DNA of 64,000 nucleotides from Diaphorobacter sp. HDW4A (GTDB lineage: Bacteria; Pseudomonadota; Gammaproteobacteria; Burkholderiales; Burkholderiaceae_C): contig NZ_CP049910.1 of NCBI RefSeq assembly GCF_011305995.1, forward strand, positions 992,001-1,056,000, read 5' to 3'. Shown in pieces: positions 1 through 9,439 of this stretch (position 1 is its first letter; each line of letters begins with the position of its first letter). A model generated the notes under the pieces. The model did not search any database. It saw nothing but the letters and a program-made list of their open reading frames with translations, and was not told where the DNA came from. The translations under genes and the position numbers were made by a program.

Positions 1-729
1 CAGATCATCTGCGTAGGGCTTGGCCCCGGTGATCCCGAACTCATGAGCGTGAAGGCCGATCGCACGCTACGCAATGCGCGGCATGTGGCGTTTTTCCGCA
101 AGCGCGGGCATCCGGGAAAGGCGCGGCAGCTCGTCAACGGCATGCTGCACGCGGAGGTGACCGAGTACCCGATGGAGTACCCGCTGACCACCGAAATCCC
201 TGCCAATGATCCGCGCTACATCGCGCAGCTCTCCGAGTTCTACAAGGACTGGCAGACGCGATTGACCGAGCTGGCGCGCGAGCAGGATGTGGTGGTGCTC
301 TGCGAGGGCGATCCGTTCTTCTACGGCTCGTTCATGCATCTGTATGTGCGCCTGCGTCACGCCGGCGAGGTGCCTGTGAACGTGTTGCCCGGCATTCCCG
401 GCATGGTGGGCTGCTGGCATGCGACTGGCATTCCTGTGACCTGGGGCGATGACATCATGAGCGTGCTGCCCGCGACGCTGGCTGATGAGCAGTTGCGTAT
501 GCACATGATGCGCTCCGATGCGTTGGTCATCATGAAGGTGGGTCGGCATCTGGGCCGTATCCGCGCATTGCTCACCGAGCTCGGAAAGCTCGAGCAGGGC
601 TGGCTGGTGATCAACGGCACCATGGCCGAGCAGCAGGTGATGCCGCTGCGCGATGCGCCGGAGCGCTGCCCGTATTTCGCCATTGTCATCGTCCACGGTC
701 AGGGCCGACGCCCGGCCAGCGACATGTGA
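1..729 (+). CDS. cobI: Precorrin-2 C20-methyltransferase, 5'-truncated by window edge
   Basis: SAM-dependent tetrapyrrole methylase that converts precorrin-2 to precorrin-3A in cytosolic cobalamin synthesis. The frame is open from base 1 and begins with the family's N-terminal glycine-rich motif (GLGPGDPELM), so only a few residues and the start codon lie outside the window; an internal ATG at 43 would lose this motif and is not the start. Further methylase landmarks are the EGDPFFYGS stretch and the PGIPGM loop. The stop is at 727-729 and cobJ starts 4 bp later, which indicates a shared operon. The CobI/CbiL family assignment is by motif and context. Because cobF is present downstream, the aerobic (CobI) rather than anaerobic (CbiL) role is inferred. 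Confidence 0.93.
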   Translation, partial: QIICVGLGPGDPELMSVKADRTLRNARHVAFFRKRGHPGKARQLVNGMLHAEVTEYPMEYPLTTEIPANDPRYIAQLSEFYKDWQTRLTELAREQDVVVLCEGDPFFYGSFMHLYVRLRHAGEVPVNVLPGIPGMVGCWHATGIPVTWGDDIMSVLPATLADEQLRMHMMRSDALVIMKVGRHLGRIRALLTELGKLEQGWLVINGTMAEQQVMPLRDAPERCPYFAIVIVHGQGRRPASDM

Positions 730-733
730 GGGC

Positions 734-1528
734 ATGGTCATGACGGAGAAAACAATCACCCTGCCGAAAGCTCGCCTGTCGGTTGTGGGGCTGGGCCCCG
801 GCGACGATGCATTGATGACCGAACAGGTGCGCACTGCGGTGGCGAGTGCGACAGATGCGTTCGGATACTTTCCATATATTGCGCGGCTCTCGGGACTTGA
901 ACATCTGCGGTTACACGCCAGTGACAACCGCGAGGAGCTGGAACGCGCGCGTGCGGCCCTCGATTGCGCATCCGAGGGACGACAGGTGCTGATGTTGTCG
1001 TCGGGCGACCCTGGGGTGTTCGCAATGGCGAGTGCGGTGTTCGAGGTGCTCGATCTGGCGAGCGCCGAAGAGCGCGCGCGCTGGGCGAGAGTGGCCGTGG
1101 AAGTGCTGCCCGGCATCACCGCGATGCTCGCAGCGGCGGCGCGTCTTGGGGCTCCGCTCGGACATGATTTCTGTGCGATCAATCTTTCGGACAACCTGAG
1201 GTCTGCGGCCGTGATCGAGCGACGCATTCGCCTGGCCGCGCAGGCAGATTTCGCGATGGCGTTCTACAACCCGTCATCGGCATCGCGGCCCGAGGGATTT
1301 GCGCGGGCGCTGCGCGTGCTGAAAGAGGAGTGCGAGCCGGAACGTCTGATCTGCTTTGCGCGCAACGTGAGTCGCGCCGATGAGCGTCTGCAGGTACATG
1401 CGCTCGAGGCCGTCGACGAATCCATGGCCGACATGCGCACGCTGGTCATCGTCGGCAGCAGCACGACGCGCAGGGTGGGGCGGCATGTCTACACACCGCG
1501 CAGCTATGGAGCGCGGGCGCGTGACTGA
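734..1528 (+). CDS. cobJ: Precorrin-3B C17-methyltransferase
   Basis: Methylates C17 of precorrin-3B with ring contraction to precorrin-4, using SAM. The 264-residue product has the N-terminal tetrapyrrole-methylase motif VVGLGPGDDALM, the SSGDPGVFAMAS loop and the VLPGITAMLAAAARLGAPLG segment typical of CobJ, and a C-terminal FARNVSR...VIVGSS region. I chose ATG 734 over the upstream open frame because it sits directly behind the cobI stop and leaves a normal family length; ATG 740 is an alternative. The next gene on this strand is cobL at 2296, and the space between holds cobK on the other strand. Confidence 0.93.
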   Translation: MVMTEKTITLPKARLSVVGLGPGDDALMTEQVRTAVASATDAFGYFPYIARLSGLEHLRLHASDNREELERARAALDCASEGRQVLMLSSGDPGVFAMASAVFEVLDLASAEERARWARVAVEVLPGITAMLAAAARLGAPLGHDFCAINLSDNLRSAAVIERRIRLAAQADFAMAFYNPSSASRPEGFARALRVLKEECEPERLICFARNVSRADERLQVHALEAVDESMADMRTLVIVGSSTTRRVGRHVYTPRSYGARARD

Positions 1529-1556
1529 AGCACGCAGTGCACGCGGCGTGGCGTTG

Positions 1557-2297
1557 TCAGAGTTGACTGCGCAGCCACTGCATAGCCTCTTCGGGCGTTT
1601 CGCATTGCATGCGCTGTGGCAGGCTCGGGCGATTCACCATGATGACGGGCAAGTGCAGTTGGCGCGCGGCCTTGATCTTGGCGTAGGTGTCTTTGCCTCC
1701 GGCGTTCTTGCTGATGATGCAGTCGATGGCATGGGTGCGTATCAGCGCCAGCTCGTCGTCCAGTTGAAACGGCCCACGCTCTACGATAAGTGCGTGTGGC
1801 GCGGGCAGCAGTGGAGCATCTGGCTGGTCGACTACGCGCAGCAAAAAGTGGTGCGAGGCGCTGAGCGACGCAAACATCGGCAGCTGCTTGCGGCCGATGG
1901 CGAGAAAGACGCGATGGTGATGGGGCCGCAGTGTGCAAGCGGCGGCCTCCATATCCGCCACATGCGTCCATTGGTCATGGGCCGTTGCCTGCCATGGGGG
2001 ACGCTCCATCGACAGCAGAGGAATGCCCAGTGCCCCGCAGGCCGCGATGGCATGGCGGCTCATCTGCGCGGCGAAGGGGTGGGTGGCGTCGATCACGTGG
2101 CTGATTTTGTGCGCTTGCAGATAGTGCGTCAGTCCCACGATGCCGCCGAAGCCGCCCACGCGCGTGGGCAGCGCCTGCTCGCGGCGGCTCTGCGTTGCAC
2201 CGGCAAACGAATAGGTGCAGGCGATGCCAGCGGCATCCAGCCGATTCGACAGAACATGGGCATCGAACGTGCCGCCTAACAGGAGTACTTGGGTCAT
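1557..2297 (-). CDS. cobK: Precorrin-6A reductase, inverted within the cob cluster
   Basis: NADPH-dependent reduction of precorrin-6A to dihydroprecorrin-6 (precorrin-6B). The 246-residue product starts MTQVLLLGGTFDA, has the reductase motif VIDATHPFAAQMS in the first half, and a late IISKNAGGKDTYAKI segment characteristic of CobK/CbiJ. Its ATG (complement of 2295-2297) overlaps the ATG of cobL (2296-2298) in the tetranucleotide CATG, so the two genes diverge with no intergenic DNA. Its stop lies 28 bp from the converging cobJ stop. Another in-frame ATG pair lies near 2320. With no gap to either neighbour, its promoter must lie inside cobL coding sequence. Confidence 0.9.
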   Translation of the reverse strand: MTQVLLLGGTFDAHVLSNRLDAAGIACTYSFAGATQSRREQALPTRVGGFGGIVGLTHYLQAHKISHVIDATHPFAAQMSRHAIAACGALGIPLLSMERPPWQATAHDQWTHVADMEAAACTLRPHHHRVFLAIGRKQLPMFASLSASHHFLLRVVDQPDAPLLPAPHALIVERGPFQLDDELALIRTHAIDCIISKNAGGKDTYAKIKAARQLHLPVIMVNRPSLPQRMQCETPEEAMQWLRSQL

Positions 2298-3492
2298 GGC
2301 CAATCCGTGGCTTTTCATCATTGGAATACACCCGTCCGGCTTGGACGGTTTGAGTGCGGCGGCTCGGCGGGATCTGGATGATGCCAGCATTGTCTTCGGA
2401 AGTCCGCGCCATCTCGCGTTGGCCGATGTGCCGCTGGGCGAGCGCGGACGCGCGTGGCCCGTGCCGTTCGACGTCGCTCCGGCGCTGGCTCTGCGCGGGC
2501 AAGCGCGTGTTGCGGTGCTGGTCTCGGGCGACCCGTTTCACTTCGGTGGAGGCGCATCGCTGGCGCGATGTCTCGATGTGGGTGAGTGGAAAAATCATCC
2601 GCAGCCATCGACGTTTTCGTGGATCGCGGGTGAGTTGGGCTGGTCGCTCGAAGACACGCAATGCCTTGGATTGCATGCACGCCCATTCGATACGCTCACC
2701 CCATTGCTCGCTGTAGGTCAGCGCTTTGTCTGTTTGGTGCGCGATGGTGCTGCGGGGCAATGTTTGGCTGTCTGGTTGAGCGAGCAGGGCTGGGGGGAGA
2801 GCCCCATGTGGCTGGTCTCGCACGCGGGCGGTGATCTGCAAAGCATTTGCAGCGGCACTGCGCGAGAACTGTCGACGACCGTGTCCGTGCTCGAGGCACC
2901 GCTCACCTGTGCATTCGAAGCGCGCGGCGGCGATGGTTTTACGCGCGTGCCGGGGCGCAGTATCGACACATTCGCGCACGATGGACAGATCACCAAGAGC
3001 CCCGTTCGGGCCATGACGCTGGCCGCGCTCGCGCCGCGCCGGGGCGAATGTCTGTGGGATCTCGGGGCGGGATCGGGTTCGGTCGCCATCGAATGGTGTC
3101 TCGCGGGCGGGCGGGCGGTTTGCGTGGAGCAGCACGCAGAGCGTGTTGCCAACATCGAGCAGAATGCGCGGCGCTATGCGGCGGCACTGCGGGTGGTGCA
3201 GGGCGATTCTCGACCCATGCTCGCCCAGTTGCAGCCCGAGCCGCAGGCGGTGTTTGTCGGCGGCGGTTTCAACCGGGATCTGTTTGACGCGTTACGTGCT
3301 CGTTTGCAAGGCCCGTGGCGTTTGGTGGTCAACGCCGTTGCACTCGAGACGCAGGCGCTGCTTATGGAGCTGCATCGCGTCCATGGTGGGCAGTTGCTGC
3401 AGTTGCAGTGGAGTGAGGCCACACCGCTTGGCGGCATGCAGGCTTGGCAGGCGGCAAGGCCGCTGGTGCAGTGGATCTGGAATGCGCCGTGA
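2296..3492 (+). CDS. cobL: Precorrin-6B C5,15-methyltransferase (decarboxylating), CbiE-CbiT fusion
   Basis: Bifunctional enzyme that methylates C5 and C15 and decarboxylates the C12 acetate side chain to give precorrin-8. At 398 residues it has both expected domains: an N-terminal CbiE-type tetrapyrrole methylase (VSGDPFHFGGG region) and a C-terminal CbiT-type Rossmann methyltransferase whose SAM motif LWDLGAGSGSVAIEW starts near residue 253. The ATG at 2296 is preceded by AGGAG (2281-2285) at good spacing. The stop TGA overlaps the ATG of cobE (TGATG at 3490-3494), indicating translational coupling. The start codon overlaps that of the divergent cobK. Confidence 0.94.
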   Translation: MANPWLFIIGIHPSGLDGLSAAARRDLDDASIVFGSPRHLALADVPLGERGRAWPVPFDVAPALALRGQARVAVLVSGDPFHFGGGASLARCLDVGEWKNHPQPSTFSWIAGELGWSLEDTQCLGLHARPFDTLTPLLAVGQRFVCLVRDGAAGQCLAVWLSEQGWGESPMWLVSHAGGDLQSICSGTARELSTTVSVLEAPLTCAFEARGGDGFTRVPGRSIDTFAHDGQITKSPVRAMTLAALAPRRGECLWDLGAGSGSVAIEWCLAGGRAVCVEQHAERVANIEQNARRYAAALRVVQGDSRPMLAQLQPEPQAVFVGGGFNRDLFDALRARLQGPWRLVVNAVALETQALLMELHRVHGGQLLQLQWSEATPLGGMQAWQAARPLVQWIWNAP

Positions 3493-3932
3493 TGCGCACG
3501 TTGTGCGTTGCAGGTTGGGGATTCAGGGCGGGCGCGGAGGTGCAGTCGTTCGCCGATTGCTGGGCGCAGGCCGGGCGTTTGATCGCATTGGACGGGGTGC
3601 CATCTGCGCACTGGACGATGGCGATTCTGGATGCAAGGCGACAGACACCGGCGTGGGCGACGTTCTGCGCATGGAAGTACGCGCACCTGCCGCAAGCCGT
3701 GGAGCTGTGGTGCACGGATGCCGATATTCGCGGCATCGATACGGCACTGCAATCCATGCGCGTGGCGCAGCGTTTCGGCACCGGCAGCGTGGCCGAGGCG
3801 CTGGCCTTGCACGGTGTGGCGCGCGCGGCCTCATCAACAGACGCTCGACTGCTGATGCCGCGTGTGGTGTCGCTGGATCGGCGTGCGACGTTGGCCATCG
3901 CCACCTTCCAGTCGTCTTCATTTTCGATTTGA
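3492..3932 (+). CDS. cobE: CobE/CbiG C-terminal-domain protein
   Basis: A 146-residue protein with the small CobE/GbiG_C fold: it opens with [13 protein letters not shown] and ends with a cysteine-poor region resembling the C-terminal half of CbiG. CobE is found in aerobic cobalamin clusters; its exact role is not settled, although it is needed for efficient pathway flux in studied organisms. It overlaps the cobL stop by one base (TGATG) and is followed 16 bp later by cobM, so it is co-transcribed. The longer upstream open frame is ignored because the coupled start fits the family length. Confidence 0.82.
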   Translation: MRTLCVAGWGFRAGAEVQSFADCWAQAGRLIALDGVPSAHWTMAILDARRQTPAWATFCAWKYAHLPQAVELWCTDADIRGIDTALQSMRVAQRFGTGSVAEALALHGVARAASSTDARLLMPRVVSLDRRATLAIATFQSSSFSI

Positions 3933-3948
3933 TCAGGAGTTTCTTGAC

Positions 3949-4749
3949 GTGACAGTTCACTTCATCGGAGCCGGCCCCGGAGCCGCCGATCTCATCACCG
4001 TGCGCGGCCGCGATCTGCTCGCCGCGTCGCCGGTCTGTCTGTATGCGGGATCGCTGGTCCCTACCGAACTGCTCGCGCATTGCCCGCCAGGCGCGCGGCT
4101 GGTGAACACCGCGCCGATGTCGCTCGAAGGCATCGTTGCCGAGATGTGCGCAGCCCATGTGCGCGGGGAAGATGTTGCGCGCCTGCATTCGGGCGACCTC
4201 AGCATCTGGTCCGCGATGGGCGAGCAGCTGCGCAGCCTGCGCGAGCACAACGTGCCGTACACGGTGACGCCGGGCGTGCCCTCGTTCAGCGCGGCGGCGG
4301 CGGCGCTCGAGGCCGAGCTGACGCTGCCGGGATCATGCCAGTCCGTCGTGCTCACCCGCACCTCGGGTCGCGCATCGAGTATGCCCAGTGGCGAAACGCT
4401 GGCAGCCTTTGCCGCAACGGGCGCAGTGCTCGCGATCCATCTCTCGGTCCATGTAGCCGAGCAGGTACAGCAGGAACTGACGATGCACTATGGCGCGGAT
4501 TGCCCGGCTGCCATCGTGTGGCGTGCCTCGTGGCCCGATGAGCTGATCGTGCGCACCCGCGTGGGCGAAATCGCGGTTGCCGCACAGTCCAATGCGCTGC
4601 AGCGCAGCGCGCTGATCCTGGTCGGCGCGACGCTGAACCAAGAGGATTTTGGCCTCAGCCGTCTCTACGCGAACGACTACGACCGCCGCTATCGCCCACG
4701 TGGCGACGAGCCACGCTTTCCTGAAGGTCGCGAAGATGAGTGCGCCTGA
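3949..4749 (+). CDS. cobM: Precorrin-4 C11-methyltransferase
   Basis: SAM-dependent methylation of precorrin-4 at C11 to precorrin-5. The GTG start at 3949 is supported by CAGGAG at 3934-3939 and gives the family-typical N-terminus [20 protein letters not shown]. Other family landmarks are YAGSLV near residue 27, [14 protein letters not shown], and [22 protein letters not shown]. It is 266 residues long, normal for CobM/CbiF. Its end overlaps the start of cobF by 14 bp. Confidence 0.94.
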   Translation: MTVHFIGAGPGAADLITVRGRDLLAASPVCLYAGSLVPTELLAHCPPGARLVNTAPMSLEGIVAEMCAAHVRGEDVARLHSGDLSIWSAMGEQLRSLREHNVPYTVTPGVPSFSAAAAALEAELTLPGSCQSVVLTRTSGRASSMPSGETLAAFAATGAVLAIHLSVHVAEQVQQELTMHYGADCPAAIVWRASWPDELIVRTRVGEIAVAAQSNALQRSALILVGATLNQEDFGLSRLYANDYDRRYRPRGDEPRFPEGREDECA

Positions 4750-5539
4750 GATGCTTGAAATCTGGCTGATCGGCATCGGTACCGGCAACCCCGATCATCT
4801 GACGCGCGAGGCCGAGCGCGCCATCCGCGCATCCGACTTGGTGCTGCTGCCCCACAAGGAAGACAACAAGGCCGAGCTTGCGCAGGTACGGCTGCAATTG
4901 TTGGAACAGCTCGACGTGCCGTCCGAGCGCGTTGCGCATTTCGACATGCCGCTGCGCAGGCAGCAGGGCGACGATTACGATCTGCAAGTCGATGAATGGC
5001 ACAACGCCATTGCGCGGCGTTGGTCGGACTGTCTTGAAGAGCGGCTAGCCTTCGGCGGCGGGCGCGTCGCCTTGCTGGTCTGGGGTGACCCTGCGCTCTA
5101 TGACAGCACTTTGCGCATCGCATCGCGTCTGGGGCTTGCTTCGCATCAGGTGCATGTGGTGCCCGGGATCACGTCCATGCAGATGCTGTGCAGCGCGCAC
5201 GGGATTGCGCTCAATGACATAGGTGCTCCGTTTCTTGTCACCACGGGCCGCCAGTTGCGTGACCACGGCTGGCCGGACGACGTGGACACGCTGGTCGTGA
5301 TGCTCGACGGGCAATGCTCGTTTGAGCAGGTCAGCGAGCCGGATGCCGTCATCTATTGGGGCGCTTATCTTGGCATGTCGCAGCAGATGTTGATGAGCGG
5401 GCCACTGGCCGAGCAGGCTTCGCGCATCAGTGAGCAGCGGCGTAATGCTCGTCAGCAGTATGGCTGGATCATGGACATTTATCTGCTGCGCAGGCCGCCT
5501 CGGCCAACGTCCTTGCACCGCAGCGTCGCTATCGCTTGA
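4736..5539 (+). CDS. cobF: Precorrin-6A synthase (deacetylating)
   Basis: Precorrin-5 C1-methyltransferase that also releases the extruded acetyl group; it is diagnostic for the oxygen-dependent cobalamin route. The 267-residue product has an early methylase motif ([15 protein letters not shown]), the [12 protein letters not shown] segment, [10 protein letters not shown] and a conserved [12 protein letters not shown] stretch. ATG 4736 follows an AAGG-containing leader; ATG 4751 is a possible alternative that would avoid overlap with cobM. It is the last gene of the cluster and is followed by a strong terminator at 5545-5578. Confidence 0.93.
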   Translation: MSAPEMLEIWLIGIGTGNPDHLTREAERAIRASDLVLLPHKEDNKAELAQVRLQLLEQLDVPSERVAHFDMPLRRQQGDDYDLQVDEWHNAIARRWSDCLEERLAFGGGRVALLVWGDPALYDSTLRIASRLGLASHQVHVVPGITSMQMLCSAHGIALNDIGAPFLVTTGRQLRDHGWPDDVDTLVVMLDGQCSFEQVSEPDAVIYWGAYLGMSQQMLMSGPLAEQASRISEQRRNARQQYGWIMDIYLLRRPPRPTSLHRSVAIA

Positions 5540-5544
5540 AATGC

Positions 5545-5578
5545 AAAAGAGGCCTTCCTGCGAACGAAGGCCTCTTTT
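5545..5578. terminator. Bidirectional Rho-independent terminator between cobF and the MHYT gene
   Basis: A perfect 13-bp inverted repeat (AAAAGAGGCCTTC / GAAGGCCTCTTTT) with an 8-nt loop. The A/T ends give a U-run on either strand, so it can end both the cob transcript and the converging MHYT transcript. Confidence 0.9.
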
Positions 5579-5633
5579 CCCCCGATGCCTCTTGCGGCGC
5601 ACAGAGCAAATTCAGCTCACGCCGCCTTGCCCA

Positions 5634-6413
5634 TCAGGCGCGTTGTGCCTTGCGACTGCCAAAATTGCGTTGCAATAGCTGGTCATAGCCAATCAGCACG
5701 GCCATGCCGATGGCGGCGATTGCCGTGAGCAGCGGTAGTTGCATGGAGCTGAACACCAGAAGACCCTGCGGTGTTGCGAAGCGTTGCGACACCGAGGTGC
5801 AGACGAAATCGGCAGCGGCCATGCCGGTGTAATGCATCGAGCACACGGCAATGCCCATCACCGCCGCAGCAACACCGCGCATACCCATGGACTTGGTGCG
5901 AAAGGCCAGCCAGAGTGCGGCACTGGCAGCGGCCATGGCGATGACCACCGAGATGGCGATGATGCCCCACGACCACATGATGTAGCCTGGAAAGCGCATG
6001 CCGAACATGCCGAGGTAGTGCATGACCGCGACGCCAAGTCCCAGCAGGCCGCCGGCCGTGAGCACGCGCGTGTTGTTCTTCGCGTCCTTGGCAACATAGG
6101 CCAGCGCAAGCGACGTTGCCGTGATGGCCGCAATCAGCGAAATGACGGTCTCGAATGCCGAGTAGCCCGAGGCCATGCCCAGATTGAGTGCCAGCATACC
6201 GGTGAAGTGCATCGACCACACGCCGATGCCACCCAGTGCGGTGCCTGCGGAAAGCAGGTTCAGCCAGTTGATCTGACGACCATGCCGGATGTACTGCGCC
6301 GCCGTCAGCGCGACGAACGCGCCGATCACGGAAATGCAATACGACAGGGCGACCATGCCCAGTTCGTAGGTGGGGTGAAGCAGCAGTTCTCCGGAGCCAA
6401 GGAGGTCATTCAT
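5634..6413 (-). CDS. MHYT-domain integral membrane sensor
   Basis: A 259-residue, almost entirely hydrophobic protein with about seven membrane segments and the three internal repeats that define the MHYT domain: SMHFTGM, VMHYLGMFGM and SMHYTGM. The conserved Met/His residues are proposed in the family to bind copper or to sense diatomic gases such as O2, CO or NO. Most MHYT proteins carry a C-terminal GGDEF/EAL or kinase domain; this one is stand-alone. I prefer ATG at the complement of 6411-6413 to the upstream TTG at 6428. It converges on the cob terminator. Confidence 0.85.
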   Translation of the reverse strand: MNDLLGSGELLLHPTYELGMVALSYCISVIGAFVALTAAQYIRHGRQINWLNLLSAGTALGGIGVWSMHFTGMLALNLGMASGYSAFETVISLIAAITATSLALAYVAKDAKNNTRVLTAGGLLGLGVAVMHYLGMFGMRFPGYIMWSWGIIAISVVIAMAAASAALWLAFRTKSMGMRGVAAAVMGIAVCSMHYTGMAAADFVCTSVSQRFATPQGLLVFSSMQLPLLTAIAAIGMAVLIGYDQLLQRNFGSRKAQRA

Positions 6414-6904
6414 GATGGGCACTTTCAAGGTCGAGGCAGGTATGTGAGACGGGTTTGCAGATGTGTTTGACCGTCTCGAAATGTTATTTGTTATGCATCA
6501 ACAAGTGAATATAAATAGTTAAAATACATTGGTAAATTAACATTTGATTTTAATTTGTGATAGTTTTTATTAATTTGCGCGGTGCAAGCGGTGCGTTTCT
6601 GCTGTAGTGAAACATGCGTGATGTACTGTGGCATCAGGGCCTCCGGCCATTCGGTGGATGCTGTGCGTTGCATGCGAGCGCGACACGCTGACGTAAATTG
6701 ACCGGCTCGGAAAGGACTTGCGATATTTTTTGAAAAGTCGTCGCGAGGAGGCTTTTTGCTGCAGGACAATGGATTGGCAACGCGCATCAGGGAAACCCAG
6801 TGAAGCGTATTTGTGACCACTGCCTAGAATCAAACAGCGCCATCTCCAAGATGGCCCCCTGGTTGATTGATTGACGAAACGTAGAACAGTCCGAGGAGCC
6901 GCCT
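6414..6904. other. 491-bp intergenic region with an AT-rich core
   Basis: This lies between the divergent MHYT and phaR genes. The stretch at about 6480-6570 is strikingly AT-rich for this genome and probably carries promoter elements. A 109-codon minus-strand frame at 6491-6820 has no recognisable domain and no ribosome-binding site and is not called. A GAGGAG ribosome-binding site for phaR is at 6892-6897. Confidence 0.5.
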
Positions 6905-7441
6905 GTGCAAGAAGAGAATCAGAGTCCCGAAACCCCTGCAGCGCAGCGCGTGATCAAGAAGTATCCCAATCGCCGTCTGTACGACACCTCCACCTCCACC
7001 TATATCACCCTCATTGAAGTGAAGGAGCTGGTCATGGGCGGGGAGACCGTGGTCGTGCGCGATGCCAAGAGTGGGGAGGATCTGACACGCAGCATCCTGC
7101 TTCAGATCATCTTGGAGGAAGAGGCAGGCGGCGCGCCGATGTTCAGCGAAGCCGTGCTGGCCAACATCATCCGCTTTTATGGCAACGCGATGCAGGGCTT
7201 CATGGGGTCGTATCTGGAGAAGAATATCCAGGCCTTCACTGACCTGCAAAGTAAGATGGCCGATCAGGCCAAGGGCTTCACGCCCGAGATGTGGACGCAG
7301 TTCATGAGCCCTCAGTCCCCCATATACAAGGGCATGATGGGCAATTACATGGAGCAGTCGCAGACCATGTTCCAGCAGATGCAGGAGCAGATGCAGAAGC
7401 AGACCGAGCAGATGCTTGGGGCGTTTGGCATCAAGCGCTGA
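6905..7441 (+). CDS. phaR: Polyhydroxyalkanoate synthesis repressor PhaR
   Basis: DNA-binding regulator that represses phasin and PHA genes and is released when it binds PHA granules. The 178-residue product has the signature N-terminal PHB/PHA accumulation regulator domain (VIKKYPNRRLYDTSTSTYI, residues about 15-35) followed by the accessory domain and a Gln/Met-rich C-terminal tail likely to be helical. The GTG start at 6905 is supported by GAGGAG seven bases upstream. No phaC/phaA/phaB genes are next to it in this window. It converges with a LysR gene with an 11-bp overlap of their 3' ends (stop at 7441 versus 7431). Confidence 0.93.
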   Translation: MQEENQSPETPAAQRVIKKYPNRRLYDTSTSTYITLIEVKELVMGGETVVVRDAKSGEDLTRSILLQIILEEEAGGAPMFSEAVLANIIRFYGNAMQGFMGSYLEKNIQAFTDLQSKMADQAKGFTPEMWTQFMSPQSPIYKGMMGNYMEQSQTMFQQMQEQMQKQTEQMLGAFGIKR

Positions 7442-8324
7442 TGTAGTCGGACAACCCGGCGACGAGTGCATCGAACGCAGCCGCGCAACGCGGACTGTGA
7501 CGTAGGTCGCCATGCATCGCGACCCAAGTGTCGAGCGGCATCGAAAACTGCGACTGGAGCACGCGCACCAGTTGCGGATCCCGGGCCGCAAGCGGAACTT
7601 GGCAAAGGCCGATTCCGTATGCAGCCCGAATGGCTCCGATCTGCGCCAGATCGCTGTCGGAGCGCAGCGCGAACTGGTCGCGCGTCAATCCCTGAAGCCT
7701 GCCTTGCATCTGCCGGATGTACTCGGTTTCCCTGTCGAAACCGATAAGGGAGTGTCGCTTCAACTCATTCAGACTCTTTGGCGTACCGTTCTTGAGCAGG
7801 TAACTTGAATGCGCATGAAGCCCGAGCTCGATCTTGCCGATATTTTTAGCGATCAGTGCTTCTTGCGTGGGGCGGAACATGCGCACGGCGATGTCTGCCT
7901 CGCGCTGCAGGAGATCGTCGGCTTGGTTGGACAGAACGAGTTCGATCACCAAACCGGGGTGCTTGTCGCGCACGCTGGCAAGAATTGGTGGCAACACTTC
8001 CACACCCATCACTTCGCTGGCGGTGATACGCACCGGACCGCTGATTCGCGTTCCGTGGCCGTTGGCGGTTCGTCTCAATGCCGCAGCTGTGGCTGAGATG
8101 TTGGCGGCATAGGGATGTAGTTCAAGCGCTGCAGGAGTGGGAGCGAACCCTTCCTGTGAACGGGTGAACAGTTTGAGCCCCAGCGCCGATTCAAGGCTGT
8201 CCACATGTCTGCCGAGGGTCGGCTGCGTCAGTCCGAGAGAACGCGCTGCAGCAGACAGCGAGCCAGACTCCAGTACTTGGAGAAAGCTGCGATACCACTC
8301 CCAGTTGGGTTCCTTGTCGCGCAT
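7431..8324 (-). CDS. LysR-family transcriptional regulator
   Basis: A 297-residue LTTR. The N-terminal winged HTH (WEWYRSFLQVLESGSLSAAARSLGLTQPTLGRHVDSLE) is canonical, and the remainder is a periplasmic-binding-protein-like effector domain. I chose ATG at the complement of 8322-8324 because upstream residues in the longer frame are non-LysR. It is divergent from the epimerase-like gene at 8425, with about 100 bp between, and the usual LTTR arrangement suggests that gene as its target. The effector cannot be told from sequence. Confidence 0.88.
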   Translation of the reverse strand: MRDKEPNWEWYRSFLQVLESGSLSAAARSLGLTQPTLGRHVDSLESALGLKLFTRSQEGFAPTPAALELHPYAANISATAAALRRTANGHGTRISGPVRITASEVMGVEVLPPILASVRDKHPGLVIELVLSNQADDLLQREADIAVRMFRPTQEALIAKNIGKIELGLHAHSSYLLKNGTPKSLNELKRHSLIGFDRETEYIRQMQGRLQGLTRDQFALRSDSDLAQIGAIRAAYGIGLCQVPLAARDPQLVRVLQSQFSMPLDTWVAMHGDLRHSPRCAAAFDALVAGLSDYISA

Positions 8325-8424
8325 GGTATTCAAAAATGTATGGTTGATAGTGAATTTTAGGGAATTTTCTTTTTCTTCGTCTGGGCAGAGACTTACCTCC
8401 CAGTTCAAGGATATGGAGATCGAA

Positions 8425-9435
8425 ATGTCAGAAATCGCATTGTTGGGTGCAGCCGGTGCCATCGGTAAAAGCATTGCCAGCGCCTTGCGGGCCGAAGGCC
8501 GCAGCTACCGTTGCATAGGGCGAGACATGGCCAGATTGCGCATGTCTTTCGCAGATGATCCACAAGCCGAGCTGGTCACTTGGAACCCCGACTCGCCAGC
8601 CTCGATCGAGCAGGCGCTGCGTAGTGTGCACACGGTGATCTATCTGGTGGGCGTTAACTACTGGCAATTCGAGCTGCATCCAGAGTTGATGCGCAGGACA
8701 CTTGCCAGCGCAGAGGCTGCAGGTGTGCGCAACATGCTGTTGATCGGTACCGTCTATCCCTACGGCCGTGTGCAAGGGGGCAATCCGGCGCGGGAGGATC
8801 ATCCGCGCGAACCGCATACCTTCAAAGGTGCCATGCGCAAGCAGCAGGAAGACCTGTTGATGCAGGCACACGCTGAAGGGCGCATCTGCGCAGCCATTTT
8901 GCGCCTGCCGGATTTTTACGGCCCAGGCGTCGAAGCCAGTTTGCTTCATTCCGCGTTCCAGGCCGCGGCGACAGGCAAGGTTGCGGATCTGATCGGACCT
9001 TTGGACCGCCCGCACGAGTTTGTCTACGTGCCCGATGTCGGCCCGGTAGTGTTGCGACTGTTGGGCCATGTGAAGGCTTATGGCAAAAGCTGGCATCTGG
9101 CAGGAGCGGGCGTGACTACGCAGATGGATGTGTTGGCGATGCTGGAGAGCCAGATGCGGCGCAAAATCCGGCGCCGCGTAGCTTCCAGAATCATGCTGCG
9201 CATGGCGGGACTGTTCAGCCCGCTGCTGCGTGAGCTGGTGGAGATGCACTATCTGATCGCTGATCCACTGCTGCTGGACGATTCGGCGCTTGTCGCGTTG
9301 ATCGGCCCCATTGCAAAAACGCCCTATGCCGAGGGGGTTCGGGAGACACTGATCGCCGCCGGGGCTCTGGCGCACACTGAAAAGCCCCCTAAGAAACCGA
9401 TTGGCGGCATGCCGACAGCAGAACTGGGACAATAG
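8425..9435 (+). CDS. NAD(P)-binding epimerase/dehydratase-like protein (atypical SDR)
   Basis: A 336-residue extended-SDR-like protein with an N-terminal Rossmann motif ([16 protein letters not shown]) and a central VYPYGR segment in place of the canonical SDR Tyr-x3-Lys. The substrate is not recognised. The ATG at 8425 is preceded by GGAG at 8415-8418; ATG 8413 is in frame but poorly spaced from a ribosome-binding site. It is divergent from a LysR gene and its stop lies 4 bp before rimO. Confidence 0.72.
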   Translation: MSEIALLGAAGAIGKSIASALRAEGRSYRCIGRDMARLRMSFADDPQAELVTWNPDSPASIEQALRSVHTVIYLVGVNYWQFELHPELMRRTLASAEAAGVRNMLLIGTVYPYGRVQGGNPAREDHPREPHTFKGAMRKQQEDLLMQAHAEGRICAAILRLPDFYGPGVEASLLHSAFQAAATGKVADLIGPLDRPHEFVYVPDVGPVVLRLLGHVKAYGKSWHLAGAGVTTQMDVLAMLESQMRRKIRRRVASRIMLRMAGLFSPLLRELVEMHYLIADPLLLDDSALVALIGPIAKTPYAEGVRETLIAAGALAHTEKPPKKPIGGMPTAELGQ

Positions 9436-9439
9436 CGGG

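Noticed and set aside
67..1227. Long minus-strand open frame (386 codons) across cobI/cobJ
   Set aside because: It is antisense to two clearly recognisable methylases, has no domain, and reflects high GC.
6491..6820. 109-codon minus-strand ORF in the MHYT/phaR intergenic region
   Set aside because: No domain, no Shine-Dalgarno, and it runs into the AT-rich island.
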